Of a DNA stretch of 42,400 bases, positions 1 to 10,169 are shown one piece after another (positions within the stretch are counted from its first letter, which is position 1; each line of letters begins with the position of its first letter). The position numbers and the translations under genes were made by a program. A model generated the notes under the pieces. The model worked only from the letters and a program-made list of their open reading frames with translations. It was not told the origin of the DNA and made no database searches. The stretch spans positions 1-42,400 of the forward strand of contig JANXRS010000417.1 of NCBI GenBank assembly GCA_025356745.1, in the 5' to 3' direction. The DNA comes from Arcicella sp. Its GTDB lineage: Bacteria > Bacteroidota > Bacteroidia > Cytophagales > Spirosomataceae.

Positions 1-2
1 AT

Positions 3-181
3 TGTGTTGATGAAGAATCGTGTTCACTGCGGAATGTAATGGAACAGTGGAGAGATGCTAATTTGGCAGTTTTAGAGCAAAAAACGCTAATGGATTTGAT
101 TTGAATACGTTAAAAGAAATGTTCACTTTAGGTAAAGACCCTTTTGAATTAAATGTGCAAAGTTATGAAATAATTAAATGA
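3..181 (+). pseudogene. C-terminal end of an upstream gene, apparently frameshifted (or sequencing error) at an A6 run
   Basis: Frame 3 reads CVDEESCSLRNVMEQWRDANLAVLEQK; frame 2 continues NANGFDLNTLKEMFTLGKDPFELNVQSYEIIK*. Frames join at AAAAAA (79-84). Family not recognised. Confidence 0.45.
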
Positions 182-385
182 TGGGTGTAATCCTTTATTT
201 TGATGCTTAATGAATTAAGTTTATTGAAAATTACTTTTAAAGTATTACTTTTAAAGTATTATTTTTTCTTAATTTTATTATAATTATTTAATTACCTGTT
301 CCGCTTGCAATGAAATTTTAATCATTAATTTGTTCTTATCAGCATACATTTTTAATCAATAATCAAATCTTTATTCTTTCACAAA

Positions 386-3300
386 ATGAAAAAAATTTAC
401 TCAATTCCCATTAGGAAGAGTTATTTCCTATTTTTCTTCCTCCTATTTTCGGCAACTGCTTTTTCACAGAAAAAAGTCACGGGCAAAATTACTGATGGTG
501 AAAATAATTCATCCATCCCAGGAGCAACAGTTCAAGTAAAAGGTACAAATAGAGGAGTAACTGCTAATACAGAAGGCTCTTATACTTTGGAAGTGCAAAA
601 TGATGCAGTATTGGTTTTCTCTTCGGTAGGGTATTCTCCTAAAGAGGTCTCAGTAGGAAGTCAATCAATTATTAACGTATTATTAGCTCCCGATGCTAAG
701 TCGCTTTCCGAGGTGGTGGTTACTGGCTACGGCACGCAACGCAAGAAAGACATCACAGGTGCGGTGACGGTTGTGAATGCAAAAGAACTTATGGCTTTGC
801 CAGCTGCCAGTGTAACACAAATGTTACAAGGACGTGCTGCTGGAGTTACGGTTGGAAACGACAATTCGCCGGGTGGCGGAACAATGGTTCGTATTCGTGG
901 TTTTGGGTCAATCAACAACAACAGCCCCTTATATGTGATTGATGGCGTGCCTACGCAGGGAACGCTCAATCAAATAAATCCCAATGATATTGAATCAATG
1001 CAGGTTTTGAAAGATGCTTCTGCTGCTTCAATTTACGGAGCAAGAGCAGCTAACGGTGTCGTGATTATTACCACAAAAAGAGGCGGAACTGGCGAAGCAA
1101 AAATCACTTTTGATGCTTACACAGGAACGCAACAAGTAGGAAAAACTTTAGATTTGTTGAATACCAAAGAATTAGGACAGTTTTATTATGAATCTGAAAT
1201 TGGAGCGGGCAAAACGCCAGGTACATCTCCTTCAGCACAATACAGATTTTCTCCGACGGGTGAGCAAACAGTTTCGGATTATATTTATCCCAATGTTTAT
1301 GGCTCACTTCCTGCCAATTATACTTATACAAACGATATTACTGACCCAAAATTGGGAGTAACAGCCTTCAATATCACCAAATCGAACAAAGAAGGAACTA
1401 ACTGGCAAAACGAAATTTTCGGTCCTGCCAAAATCTCAAACTTTCAATTAGGAGCAACTGGTGGCACAAAGACAGGAAAATATGCCATTTCAGGAAGTTA
1501 CTTTAATCAAGAAGGTATCTTGAGATATACTGGCTACAAGCGTTATTCAGTTCGTGCCAATACTGAATTTACAAAAGGCAAATTGACTTTTGGGGAAAAT
1601 TTTACAGTTTCTTATGATGAAAGAATTGGTGTTCCCAATGGAAATAATAATGAAAGTAACCCCATTATGTTTGCTATCAGAATCCAGCCAATTATTCCTG
1701 TTTTTGATATTACGGGTGGTCCTTCTGGTTTAGGTGGTACAAATACGTCTAATTTAAATGGTTTTGCGGGAAGTAGAGGTTCAAACCTTGGCAATGCCCC
1801 AAATCCTTTAGCAAGACAATGGCGTGAAAAAGATAATGTAACTTATGGAACACATATTTTTGGAAATGTCTTCGCTGAATTGGCAATTATTCCTGACTTA
1901 AAATTCAGAACAAGCCTTGGAATAGAATATAATAACTATAATCTTTCAGCATACTTCAACCGTGATATTGAAGCGGCTGAACCCCGAAATTCTAATAGTT
2001 TAACGGTGTCTAATAGCTACGATAAAGCTATTACGTGGTATAATACCTTAAATTATGGCAAAAAAATTGGCGACCATAGTTTCAACTTCTTGGTTGGTAC
2101 AGAATCTGTTTATACCTATTCTTTTGGCTTCAATGCAGCAAGAAGTAACTTCGCTTTTGATGATTTAACTTATCGTTTCTTAAATCTTGGGGCGGCAGCA
2201 GGTTTATCAAATGCAGGAGCTGGACCTACAATTAGTGCTTTGTTCTCGCAATTCGGGAAAGTGAATTACTCTTTTAAAGACTTCCTTTTGGCTGATTTTA
2301 CTTTGAGACGTGACCGCTCTTCGAGAGTTAATGGCATTGGTGTTTTCCCTGCCTTTTCACTCGGTTTCAGAATGACGGAATTAGAATTCATGAAGAAATT
2401 AACGTTTGTTGAAGACATGAAACTTAGAATTGGTTGGGGTAAAACGGGGAATCAGTTAATTCCAAACGTTTATAATGCCTATACTTTGTATTCACCAGAC
2501 CCACTCAATAATGCTTATGATATTACAGGTTCGGGAAATTCAATTGTGAACGGTTTTGACTTGACGCAATTTGGAAATGCAAATGGAAGATGGGAAACCA
2601 ATACGTCAACCAATATTGGTCTTGATTTAACGATGTTGAAAAGTAAATTAGAAGTTATTTTTGACGTTTACGACCGCACAACTTCGGATATGCTCACGCA
2701 AGTACCAATTCCAAGAACTGCGGGAACGGGTTCAATTCCTTACGTAAATATCGGAGAAGTAAATAACAAAGGGCTTGATTTGAACATTACTTTTAGAGAT
2801 AAAATTGGCGATTTTAGATACACTATCGGAGGTATGTTTAGTACCTATAAAAATAGAGTTATTAAACTGAATAACGACCCTAACGCAACCATTTTTGGTT
2901 TCTCAACTCGTCTTCCAGCTATCTCAGTTACTAAGGCGGGTTTACCGATTGGGAGTTTTTACGGATACATTGTTGATGGTGTAATTAAAGATGATGCAGA
3001 AGCGGCGACCGCTCCGAAATTTGGTAACTACACACGTGCAGGGGTTTTTAAATTCAGAGATGTCAATGGCGATGGTGTAATAACCGCCGCTGATAAAACA
3101 ATTATCGGTAGTCCTCATCCTGATTTTACTTACGGATTCAATATCAATCTTGGCTATAAAGCCTTTGATTTAGCCGTATTTATTCAAGGTTCACAGGGAA
3201 ATCAGATTTTCAATTATTTGAAATATTGGACAGATTTTAATACATTTCAAGGCAACCGTTCAAAAGATATGTTGTATAATTCTTGGAAGAAACAAGGAGA

Positions 3301-3631
3301 CGATGCACTATTACCACGTTTGAATTCACAGGACGGAACGAGTCAGCAAATTTCAAGTTATTTTGTGGAAGATGGCTCTTACACTCGAATCAAAAACATT
3401 CAATTAACTTATACAATTCCCAAGTCAATTTTGTCAAGAATCAAGTTAAGCTCGGCTCAAATTTATATTCAGGGACAAAATCTTTTCACTTTTACGAAGT
3501 ATAAAGGCTTAGACCCAGACATTAATTTGAGATCATCTGGAGCTGACAATCAGGATATTCACATGGGTATAGACGAAGGAGCTTTCCCAGTAGCAAAATC
3601 TTATAATGTAGGTCTTAGATTAGGTTTTTAA
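386..3631 (+). CDS. SusC/RagA family TonB-linked outer membrane protein
   Basis: Signal peptide, CarboxypepD_reg-like domain (VTGKITDGENNSSIPGATVQVKGTNRG), TonB box/plug (SEVVVTGYGTQRKKDITGAV), VLKDASAASIYGARAANGVVIITTKRG motif, terminal aromatic barrel strand. Confidence 0.97.
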   Translation: MKKIYSIPIRKSYFLFFFLLFSATAFSQKKVTGKITDGENNSSIPGATVQVKGTNRGVTANTEGSYTLEVQNDAVLVFSSVGYSPKEVSVGSQSIINVLLAPDAKSLSEVVVTGYGTQRKKDITGAVTVVNAKELMALPAASVTQMLQGRAAGVTVGNDNSPGGGTMVRIRGFGSINNNSPLYVIDGVPTQGTLNQINPNDIESMQVLKDASAASIYGARAANGVVIITTKRGGTGEAKITFDAYTGTQQVGKTLDLLNTKELGQFYYESEIGAGKTPGTSPSAQYRFSPTGEQTVSDYIYPNVYGSLPANYTYTNDITDPKLGVTAFNITKSNKEGTNWQNEIFGPAKISNFQLGATGGTKTGKYAISGSYFNQEGILRYTGYKRYSVRANTEFTKGKLTFGENFTVSYDERIGVPNGNNNESNPIMFAIRIQPIIPVFDITGGPSGLGGTNTSNLNGFAGSRGSNLGNAPNPLARQWREKDNVTYGTHIFGNVFAELAIIPDLKFRTSLGIEYNNYNLSAYFNRDIEAAEPRNSNSLTVSNSYDKAITWYNTLNYGKKIGDHSFNFLVGTESVYTYSFGFNAARSNFAFDDLTYRFLNLGAAAGLSNAGAGPTISALFSQFGKVNYSFKDFLLADFTLRRDRSSRVNGIGVFPAFSLGFRMTELEFMKKLTFVEDMKLRIGWGKTGNQLIPNVYNAYTLYSPDPLNNAYDITGSGNSIVNGFDLTQFGNANGRWETNTSTNIGLDLTMLKSKLEVIFDVYDRTTSDMLTQVPIPRTAGTGSIPYVNIGEVNNKGLDLNITFRDKIGDFRYTIGGMFSTYKNRVIKLNNDPNATIFGFSTRLPAISVTKAGLPIGSFYGYIVDGVIKDDAEAATAPKFGNYTRAGVFKFRDVNGDGVITAADKTIIGSPHPDFTYGFNINLGYKAFDLAVFIQGSQGNQIFNYLKYWTDFNTFQGNRSKDMLYNSWKKQGDDALLPRLNSQDGTSQQISSYFVEDGSYTRIKNIQLTYTIPKSILSRIKLSSAQIYIQGQNLFTFTKYKGLDPDINLRSSGADNQDIHMGIDEGAFPVAKSYNVGLRLGF

Positions 3632-3655
3632 CTCATCAATATAACATTTAATAAA

Positions 3656-5419
3656 ATGAAAAAACTATTTATCATAGCACTCATCGGAATAACATTTTCT
3701 TGTTCCGAATCATTTTTCGACATACAGCCGCAGGGTGCTGCATCGTTGACTTCGTTGAGCAATAAAAATGGCGTAAATGCCCTCCTAATTGGTGCATATT
3801 CATTAATGGATGGTGTTGGAGCGGGTAATACTGGTCGTCAATCAACCATTTCAAACTACGTTTTTGGAGGAATTACCAGTGGTGATGCCGTGAAAGGAAC
3901 CGATATCGGAGACCAACCAGAACAAGAGTACATTGAGCAATATAATTGGTTATCGGATAATACTTATTTTTTGGGCAAATGGCAACATTCCTACGATGGT
4001 GTAGCTCGTGCAAACGAAGCAATTCTATTATCTCAAAATCCTGATGTAAAGGATATGACCGATGCCGAAAAAATTCAAGTTGTGGCTGAGGCAAGGTTTT
4101 TGAGAGGACATTTCCATTTTGAAGCCAAGAAAATGTGGAATATGGTACCTTATATTGATGAGAAAACCTACGTAGCGGCTGACCCAAATTCAACAAAAAT
4201 TCCGAATGATAAAGACATCTGGGCGAATATTGAGGCAGATTTTACCTTCGCCGCTGCTAACCTTCCAGCCGTGCAATCTCAGAAAGGAAGAGCATCCCAA
4301 TGGGCGGCAAAAACGTATTTAGCAAAAACGCTTATCTTCCAAAAGAAATATGCAGCAGCCAAGGCTTTGTTAGAAGATGTTTATAAAAATTCGGGTAAAA
4401 AATTGGTATCGAATTACCACGAAAACTACAGAAACATTTCGAATAATAATTCAGAATCAATTTTTGAAGTAGAATTTTCTGTAAACGACGGTACAAATGG
4501 AAATAATGGAAATGCAGGTGATAACTTGAATTATCCGTACTCTGCAAATGCTCCAGGTAGAGGCTGTTGTGGATTTTATTTACCTTCGCAAAATCTGGTA
4601 AATTCATTTAAAACGGATACTGATGGTTTGCCTTTAATTGGAAGCTCTGAAGATGGAACGGCTGATACTTATAATCAAGTGGATTTGCCAAACGACCAAG
4701 GTTTGAAGTCAGACCAAGCATTTACGCTTATGAAAACCGTTCCCGTTGATCCACGTTTAGATTGGACAGTTGGGCGTAGAGGCGTAAATTTCTTAGATTG
4801 GGGACCAATGCCGGGCTATAATTGGATAAGAAATCAAAATTATTCAGGACCTTATGTAGGGAAAAAATGGATGTATTACTTAGCAGATGAAGGTAGCTCA
4901 ACCCATTCAACTTCCAAGAGAAATACTAACAACAATTATCGTTTATTGAAATTATCGTCTGTAATTCTCTGGTTAGCAGAATGTGAAGCTGAATTAGGTA
5001 ATTTACAAGCTGCTGAGGGTTATATTAATCAGATTCGTAGTCGAGCCAAAAATGGTTCTGTTCAAGATGCAACGGTAAATTATGTCGTTAATCCTTATCC
5101 AACAGGCACATTTACTGCTAAAGGATTAAATTATGCCCGCAATGCTATTCGCATGGAAAACCGTTTAGAGTTTGCGATGGAAGGACATCGTTTCTTCGAT
5201 TTAGTACGTTGGGGAATTGCCGAAAAATACTTGAATAAATACGTCAAAGAAGAATCAATTGATGGCAAAGATTTGTCAGGCAGAGCTTATAATAAACGAG
5301 GATATTTAGTTGGAAAAACGTTTACTTCCAAAAATAGCTATTTCCCATTGCCAAATGATGAGATTTTAAATAGCCAAAAAGATGGAAAAGCAACCTTAAC
5401 CCAGAACCCTGGATATTAA
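3656..5419 (+). CDS. SusD/RagB family nutrient-binding outer membrane lipoprotein
   Basis: Lipoprotein signal (IALIGITFSCSES), RagB/SusD pattern (EARFLRGHFHFEAKKMWNMVPYIDE; RMENRLEFAMEGHRFFDLVRWG), adjacent to SusC. Confidence 0.96.
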   Translation: MKKLFIIALIGITFSCSESFFDIQPQGAASLTSLSNKNGVNALLIGAYSLMDGVGAGNTGRQSTISNYVFGGITSGDAVKGTDIGDQPEQEYIEQYNWLSDNTYFLGKWQHSYDGVARANEAILLSQNPDVKDMTDAEKIQVVAEARFLRGHFHFEAKKMWNMVPYIDEKTYVAADPNSTKIPNDKDIWANIEADFTFAAANLPAVQSQKGRASQWAAKTYLAKTLIFQKKYAAAKALLEDVYKNSGKKLVSNYHENYRNISNNNSESIFEVEFSVNDGTNGNNGNAGDNLNYPYSANAPGRGCCGFYLPSQNLVNSFKTDTDGLPLIGSSEDGTADTYNQVDLPNDQGLKSDQAFTLMKTVPVDPRLDWTVGRRGVNFLDWGPMPGYNWIRNQNYSGPYVGKKWMYYLADEGSSTHSTSKRNTNNNYRLLKLSSVILWLAECEAELGNLQAAEGYINQIRSRAKNGSVQDATVNYVVNPYPTGTFTAKGLNYARNAIRMENRLEFAMEGHRFFDLVRWGIAEKYLNKYVKEESIDGKDLSGRAYNKRGYLVGKTFTSKNSYFPLPNDEILNSQKDGKATLTQNPGY

Positions 5420-5434
5420 TTTTATTAAAATTTT

Positions 5435-5470
5435 AAAAGAGCGTCAAGAGATTTCCTTGACGCTCTTTTT
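5435..5470 (+). terminator. Rho-independent terminator after susD-like gene
   Basis: AAAAGAGCGTCAAG-N7-CTTGACGCTCTTTT followed by T. Confidence 0.85.
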
Positions 5471-5692
5471 GGTTTATATCAGCGATAATCTTCTAACATA
5501 CTAACCTCTTTTCTGATTCGTTTAAATATCGAAAGTAGACATCAAAATTCTTTACAAAAGAATTATTTATAAACCTTTAAAATTCAGAACATTAACTTCT
5601 TTTCAATGTTTTCTTTCTAAATCCACGCAACCTTTCATTAAAAATCAAGTATATATAATCAAATTCTTATCATACTAAATCCTTCAATCAGA

Positions 5693-6148
5693 ATGAACAC
5701 AGAAAATCAAGCAGAAAAATTTAATCGCTTCGAATTCCTTAAAAAAATGGGATTATCAGGAGCAAGTCTAATGGCTGTTTATTGTGGCGTAACGATGTCG
5801 TCTTGTAAAAATGAAGAAAATACTGCTCCCGCCGCCTCGACAGGTAAAACCGTAACTTTTGACATGGGTACGGCAACTTACACAAAGTTATTAACCAAAG
5901 GCGGGTTCTTTGTTGATAACACAAACAACATCGTTGTTGCCAATACCAGCGATAATGGATATGTAGCTGTAACGCTTGTATGCACGCACCAAGGCAACAA
6001 AAATATCATTTATTCAACTAATAAATTTGCTTGCACTGTTCATGGAGCTACCTACGATAATACAGGTAAAAATCTCTCTGTTGCGCCAAGTCCTTTGAAA
6101 ACGTACAAAGTTTCTCAGGCAGGAAATGTTTTGACGGTAACTTTATAA
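5693..6148 (+). CDS. Rieske-type [2Fe-2S] domain protein, probably exported lipoprotein
   Basis: CTHQGN...CTVHGATYD cluster-binding motifs; N-terminal NRFEFLKKMGLSGASLMAV resembling a degenerate Tat signal. Confidence 0.85.
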   Translation: MNTENQAEKFNRFEFLKKMGLSGASLMAVYCGVTMSSCKNEENTAPAASTGKTVTFDMGTATYTKLLTKGGFFVDNTNNIVVANTSDNGYVAVTLVCTHQGNKNIIYSTNKFACTVHGATYDNTGKNLSVAPSPLKTYKVSQAGNVLTVTL

Positions 6149-6226
6149 AGTATTCACAGGAATCTTCTTTTGTAAAAGGTTTCTGTGAAAAAGCTAACAC
6201 ACATTACAAATTAATTAAACGTGATT

Positions 6227-7135
6227 ATGAAAAAACTTCTCATTATAGTTTTATGTTCGTTATCTACTGCCATTTTTGCACAAGATGATTTGATGAAAAT
6301 GCTGGATAATGAAACCAAAAATCAAACTGAATATGTGTCAGCAACTTTTAAGAGTACAAGACTAATAAACGGTCAAACCATTGAAACAGTCGGTAAAAAC
6401 CAATTAAATTTCTGGATTTCTCACCGTTTCGGAGCCTTAAATACTGGATTTATTGAAAATTTTTTCGGATTAGACGAAGCCAGAATCCGTTTGGGTCTTG
6501 AATACGGAATTAGTAGCCAACTTACCGTGGGAATCGGCAGAAGTTCGCAAGAGAAAATGTATGATTTTTATGCAAAATATAAATTGCTACGTCAGTCGAA
6601 CACAATGCCAGTAACCATGACTTTATACGGAAGTAATGCCATAAGTACTGTTGCAACGGGTTCGGTTTTAGAATCTGGTACGGTGATGAAATACAATGAT
6701 AATTTAGAAAGAATGACTTACACAGGGCAAGTTTTAATAGCAAGAAAATTTAGTGAAAGAATATCCCTGCAATTAATGCCCACATTCCTTCATTTCAACA
6801 AATCTGAAACAAGTGATACACCAAATAATATGATAGCTTTGGGCGTTGGTGGAAGAGTAAAATTGACTAAAAGATTGAGTATAACTGGGGAATATTACTA
6901 CGCAGATTTCAATCGTCCAGCTTCCAGTAATTACTATAATTCTTTAGCGGTTGGCTTTGATATTGAAACGGGCGGTCACGTTTTCCAACTACATTTCACC
7001 AATTCAAGAGGGATGATTGAACGTCAATTCATCGCCCAAACCACTAAACAATGGAGTGATGGCGGAATTTTTTACGGCTTCAATATTGCAAGGAGTTTCA
7101 GTTTGAATAAAAAAGCCAAGGAATTACATAAATAA
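6227..7135 (+). CDS. DUF5777-like outer membrane beta-barrel protein
   Basis: Signal peptide MKKLLIIVLCSLSTAIFAQ; amphipathic strands; FWISHRFGALNTGFIENFFGLDEARIRLGLEYGIS pattern; adjacent to Rieske and YceI. Confidence 0.7.
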   Translation: MKKLLIIVLCSLSTAIFAQDDLMKMLDNETKNQTEYVSATFKSTRLINGQTIETVGKNQLNFWISHRFGALNTGFIENFFGLDEARIRLGLEYGISSQLTVGIGRSSQEKMYDFYAKYKLLRQSNTMPVTMTLYGSNAISTVATGSVLESGTVMKYNDNLERMTYTGQVLIARKFSERISLQLMPTFLHFNKSETSDTPNNMIALGVGGRVKLTKRLSITGEYYYADFNRPASSNYYNSLAVGFDIETGGHVFQLHFTNSRGMIERQFIAQTTKQWSDGGIFYGFNIARSFSLNKKAKELHK

Positions 7136-7198
7136 AAAAGAAGGGAATAGTTTTTAGTGGTTCAAATATCCACGCTTAAAAGAGAAAATAAGACTGAC

Positions 7199-7756
7199 AT
7201 GAAAAATACGATTAAACTTAACCTAATAATATTCGGTTTTTTAATATCAATCAACTCGTTTGGACAGCTCTACGCTACTCAAAACGGTGAAATAAATTTT
7301 TTCTCAGAAACGCCCGTTGAAAACATTTCAGCAATTAATAAATCCGTCGGAGCAATCCTCAATACAGCTACCAATGAAATGGCAGTAAGTATGAAAATGA
7401 CTGCCTTTAATTTTCCCAATAAATTGATGCAAGAACATTTCAATGAGAATTACATGGAATCAGAGAAATTTCCAACGGGTACTTTCAAAGGTAAAATTAT
7501 AGAAGTAATTGATTATCTCAAAAATGGAACTTATGATGTAACCGCCAAAGGACAACTGACCCTTCATGGAGTAACTCAAACTCGGGATTTGAAGGGAAAA
7601 TTAACCATAGAAAATCAGAAAATTAATTTGGTTTGTAACTTTGATATAAAATTAGTTGATTATAAAATTGACGTACCGAAATTAGTTTTTGCAAAAATTG
7701 CGGAGGTTATCTCTGTAAAGACAAAATATGCTTTTACGCCTTACTTAAAGAAATAA
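7199..7756 (+). CDS. YceI family protein
   Basis: Signal peptide; YMESEKFPTGTFKGKI, YDVTAKGQLTLHGVTQTRDLKGKLTIENQ typical of YceI-like domain. Confidence 0.85.
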   Translation: MKNTIKLNLIIFGFLISINSFGQLYATQNGEINFFSETPVENISAINKSVGAILNTATNEMAVSMKMTAFNFPNKLMQEHFNENYMESEKFPTGTFKGKIIEVIDYLKNGTYDVTAKGQLTLHGVTQTRDLKGKLTIENQKINLVCNFDIKLVDYKIDVPKLVFAKIAEVISVKTKYAFTPYLKK

Positions 7757-7771
7757 GTAAAATTATCATTT

Positions 7772-7813
7772 AAATAGAGAGCCACAACTATATACAGTCG
7801 TAGCTCTCTATTT
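7772..7813 (+). terminator. Stem-loop downstream of YceI gene
   Basis: AAATAGAGAGC...GCTCTCTATTT, 11-bp perfect stem. Confidence 0.7.
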
Positions 7814-8131
7814 GAATGACAATTCTCGATTTTTCAAACCCTTATTTAGAATAAAAAATAAGCTTCGTCTATTTTATATTAATGATTTGTACAATAACCC
7901 TATCAGTATATGATATATTTAACTTTCTCAAGTTCATTTCATAATCTTTAATAAAAAACATTTTTTTTCATGTTAATATTGATATTTAAAGAATTATTTT
8001 TATTTTTACAGTACAAACCCATAAAATATTCAACCACTTCGGCGCAACATTTGTTTTTGACTAATTGAAAGTGAAATTATACCACAATCTCTTAAAACTA
8101 ACAGACGGTTTTGACCGCTATCGAAATCAGT

Positions 8132-8317
8132 ATGAGAAAATTAAATCAATTCATGGTTCTTCAATGGCTAATTTTTTTCCCCTTAATCCTTCCTTTGAGC
8201 ATTGCTTCAGGAGCGTTACGAGGAATTAAGCACGCTTTTTTAGGATTAGTTGGTCAAATAAGAAATGACATTATGTTGCCTCTTATTCATGAAGATAATC
8301 AAGATTTTTTTGCTTGA
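8132..8317 (+). CDS. Small hypothetical membrane protein
   Basis: MRKLNQFMVLQWLIFFPLILPLSIASGALRG...; one hydrophobic segment; converges on and overlaps the RluA gene by about 35 bp; weak evidence. Confidence 0.35.
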   Translation: MRKLNQFMVLQWLIFFPLILPLSIASGALRGIKHAFLGLVGQIRNDIMLPLIHEDNQDFFA

Positions 8318-9008
8318 AATCATCAGGATCAAGTTCTAAGAACTCTTCCCAAAATGCATTAGGTGGTACGGCCGCTTTACAGATTATCGGTTCTTTCTTT
8401 ACAGGATGAATAAAATAAAGTCGTCTTGCATGAAGATTTATACTGGCATCTGCATTTGGCTTATCATAACCGTACTTCAAATCGCCACGGATTATACAAC
8501 CCATAGTGGCAAGCTGAACACGAATTTGATGTGGTCTGCCAGTCAAGGGCTCAACTTCTAATAAGTAGTGCTTATTGACTTCCCCCAAAACCTTATAATT
8601 CAACTCTGCTTTCTGAGCACCCTTCACTTCTTCGTCGTGGGCAGTCGTCACATTTTTTGATTCATCCTTGGTTAACCAATGCGTTAATTTCCCTTTAGGC
8701 TCTTTTGGCTTACGTTTTACGATAGCCCAATACGTTTTTTGAACTTCTCTTTTACGGAAAAGCTCCATCATTCTTTCCAAACCTTTTGAAGTTCTCGCAA
8801 AAATCACCAAACCACTCACGGGTCTATCTAAACGATGAACGGGATGAAGAAAAACATCACCAGGTTTGTTATATTCCTTTTTAATATAATCCTTTACAGC
8901 ATCCGTCAATGTACGGTCTCCCGTAGAATCTCCTTGAACCAGAATGCCCGCTCTTTTATTGACAACAATTATATGGTTGTCTTCATATACTACATGGAAA
9001 TCTTTCAT
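8283..9008 (-). CDS. RluA family pseudouridine synthase
   Basis: HPVHRLDRPVSGLVIFARTSKG and LTGRPHQIRVQLA motifs. Confidence 0.95.
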   Translation of the reverse strand: MKDFHVVYEDNHIIVVNKRAGILVQGDSTGDRTLTDAVKDYIKKEYNKPGDVFLHPVHRLDRPVSGLVIFARTSKGLERMMELFRKREVQKTYWAIVKRKPKEPKGKLTHWLTKDESKNVTTAHDEEVKGAQKAELNYKVLGEVNKHYLLEVEPLTGRPHQIRVQLATMGCIIRGDLKYGYDKPNADASINLHARRLYFIHPVKKEPIICKAAVPPNAFWEEFLELDPDDFKQKNLDYLHE

Positions 9009-9824
9009 TTAATAGCTTTCTTTTTCATTCGGGAAATCAACTGATTTCACGTCTTTAACATATTGTGAGATTGCCTCGTTCATGATACCGTCTAAATCGG
9101 CATATCTTCTCAAAAATCTCGGTTTAAACTCTTTGTTAATTCCTAACATATCGTGGACAACTAAGATTTGCCCATCCGCATCTGGACCAGCCCCAATACC
9201 AACTGTTGGAATTTGAAGACTTTGAGAAACTTTTTTAGTAAGTTCAGAAGGAATTTTTTCTAATACAATTCCAAATACACCTATTTCTTCTAATAATTTG
9301 GCATCCTCCATTAACTTATTAGCCTCAACATCTTCTTTTGCCCTTACAGCATAAGTTCCGAATTTATAAATAGATTGGGGGGTAAGTCCTAAATGTCCCA
9401 TCACAGGAATCCCTGCACTCAGCACCCGAGAGATAGAATCTTTAATTTCAGAACCACCTTCCATCTTCACGGCATGACCGCCCGATTCTTTCATAATTCT
9501 GATAGCAGATCTCAACGCCTCTGAAGAATTTCCTTGATACGACCCAAAAGGAATGTCTACCACTACCAAAGCTCGTTTAACTCCTTTCACAACCGAAGTA
9601 GCATGATAAATCATTTGGTCAAGGGTAATTGGCAATGTTGTTTCGTGACCAGCCATCACGTTGGAAGCAGAATCACCGACAAGAATCAAATCTACCCCAG
9701 CCGCATCAACAATTCGAGCCATCGAATAGTCATAAGCTGTGAGACAAGAAATTTTTTCGCCTCGGTTTTTCATTTCTTGCAAAATATGGGTTGTAATTCT
9801 TTTAACCTCAGTATGTACGGACAT
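9009..9824 (-). CDS. panB: 3-methyl-2-oxobutanoate hydroxymethyltransferase
   Basis: [85 protein letters not shown]. Confidence 0.97.
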   Translation of the reverse strand: MSVHTEVKRITTHILQEMKNRGEKISCLTAYDYSMARIVDAAGVDLILVGDSASNVMAGHETTLPITLDQMIYHATSVVKGVKRALVVVDIPFGSYQGNSSEALRSAIRIMKESGGHAVKMEGGSEIKDSISRVLSAGIPVMGHLGLTPQSIYKFGTYAVRAKEDVEANKLMEDAKLLEEIGVFGIVLEKIPSELTKKVSQSLQIPTVGIGAGPDADGQILVVHDMLGINKEFKPRFLRRYADLDGIMNEAISQYVKDVKSVDFPNEKESY

Positions 9825-10169
9825 AATTTACAAATAATTAAGTTTTAACTAATTTATTTATTTATAGATGTAGGTTTTTAGTTATAAGTAGTATCTTTGA
9901 GTGTTCGATATTTAGCTATTCCTTAGCTTATCTCATATTTCTGAATGTCAAAGTAGCTTTTAATTGTTAAAGTGTTGCAAAATTAAGATTAATCGGGTGG
10001 AATAATATAAAAAATATGCATATATCATATTTTTTATAAAAAAAAACAGGATTTCTAATAAATAACTTCTTATTTTTTAGAAAAATTATTGCTTTTATCT
10101 ACTCAAATTGTTTGACTACTAAATAATTCTGTCACAAAACCCTATCATTTTTATTAAAATTAAGCAAAT

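Noticed and set aside
79-85. Programmed -1 frameshift at the A-rich run
   Set aside because: A AAA AAC is present but in the wrong phase for the canonical X XXY YYZ slip between these two frames; mutation or sequencing error is simpler.
9534-9848. 104-aa plus-strand ORF
   Set aside because: Entirely antisense to panB with no recognisable protein pattern.
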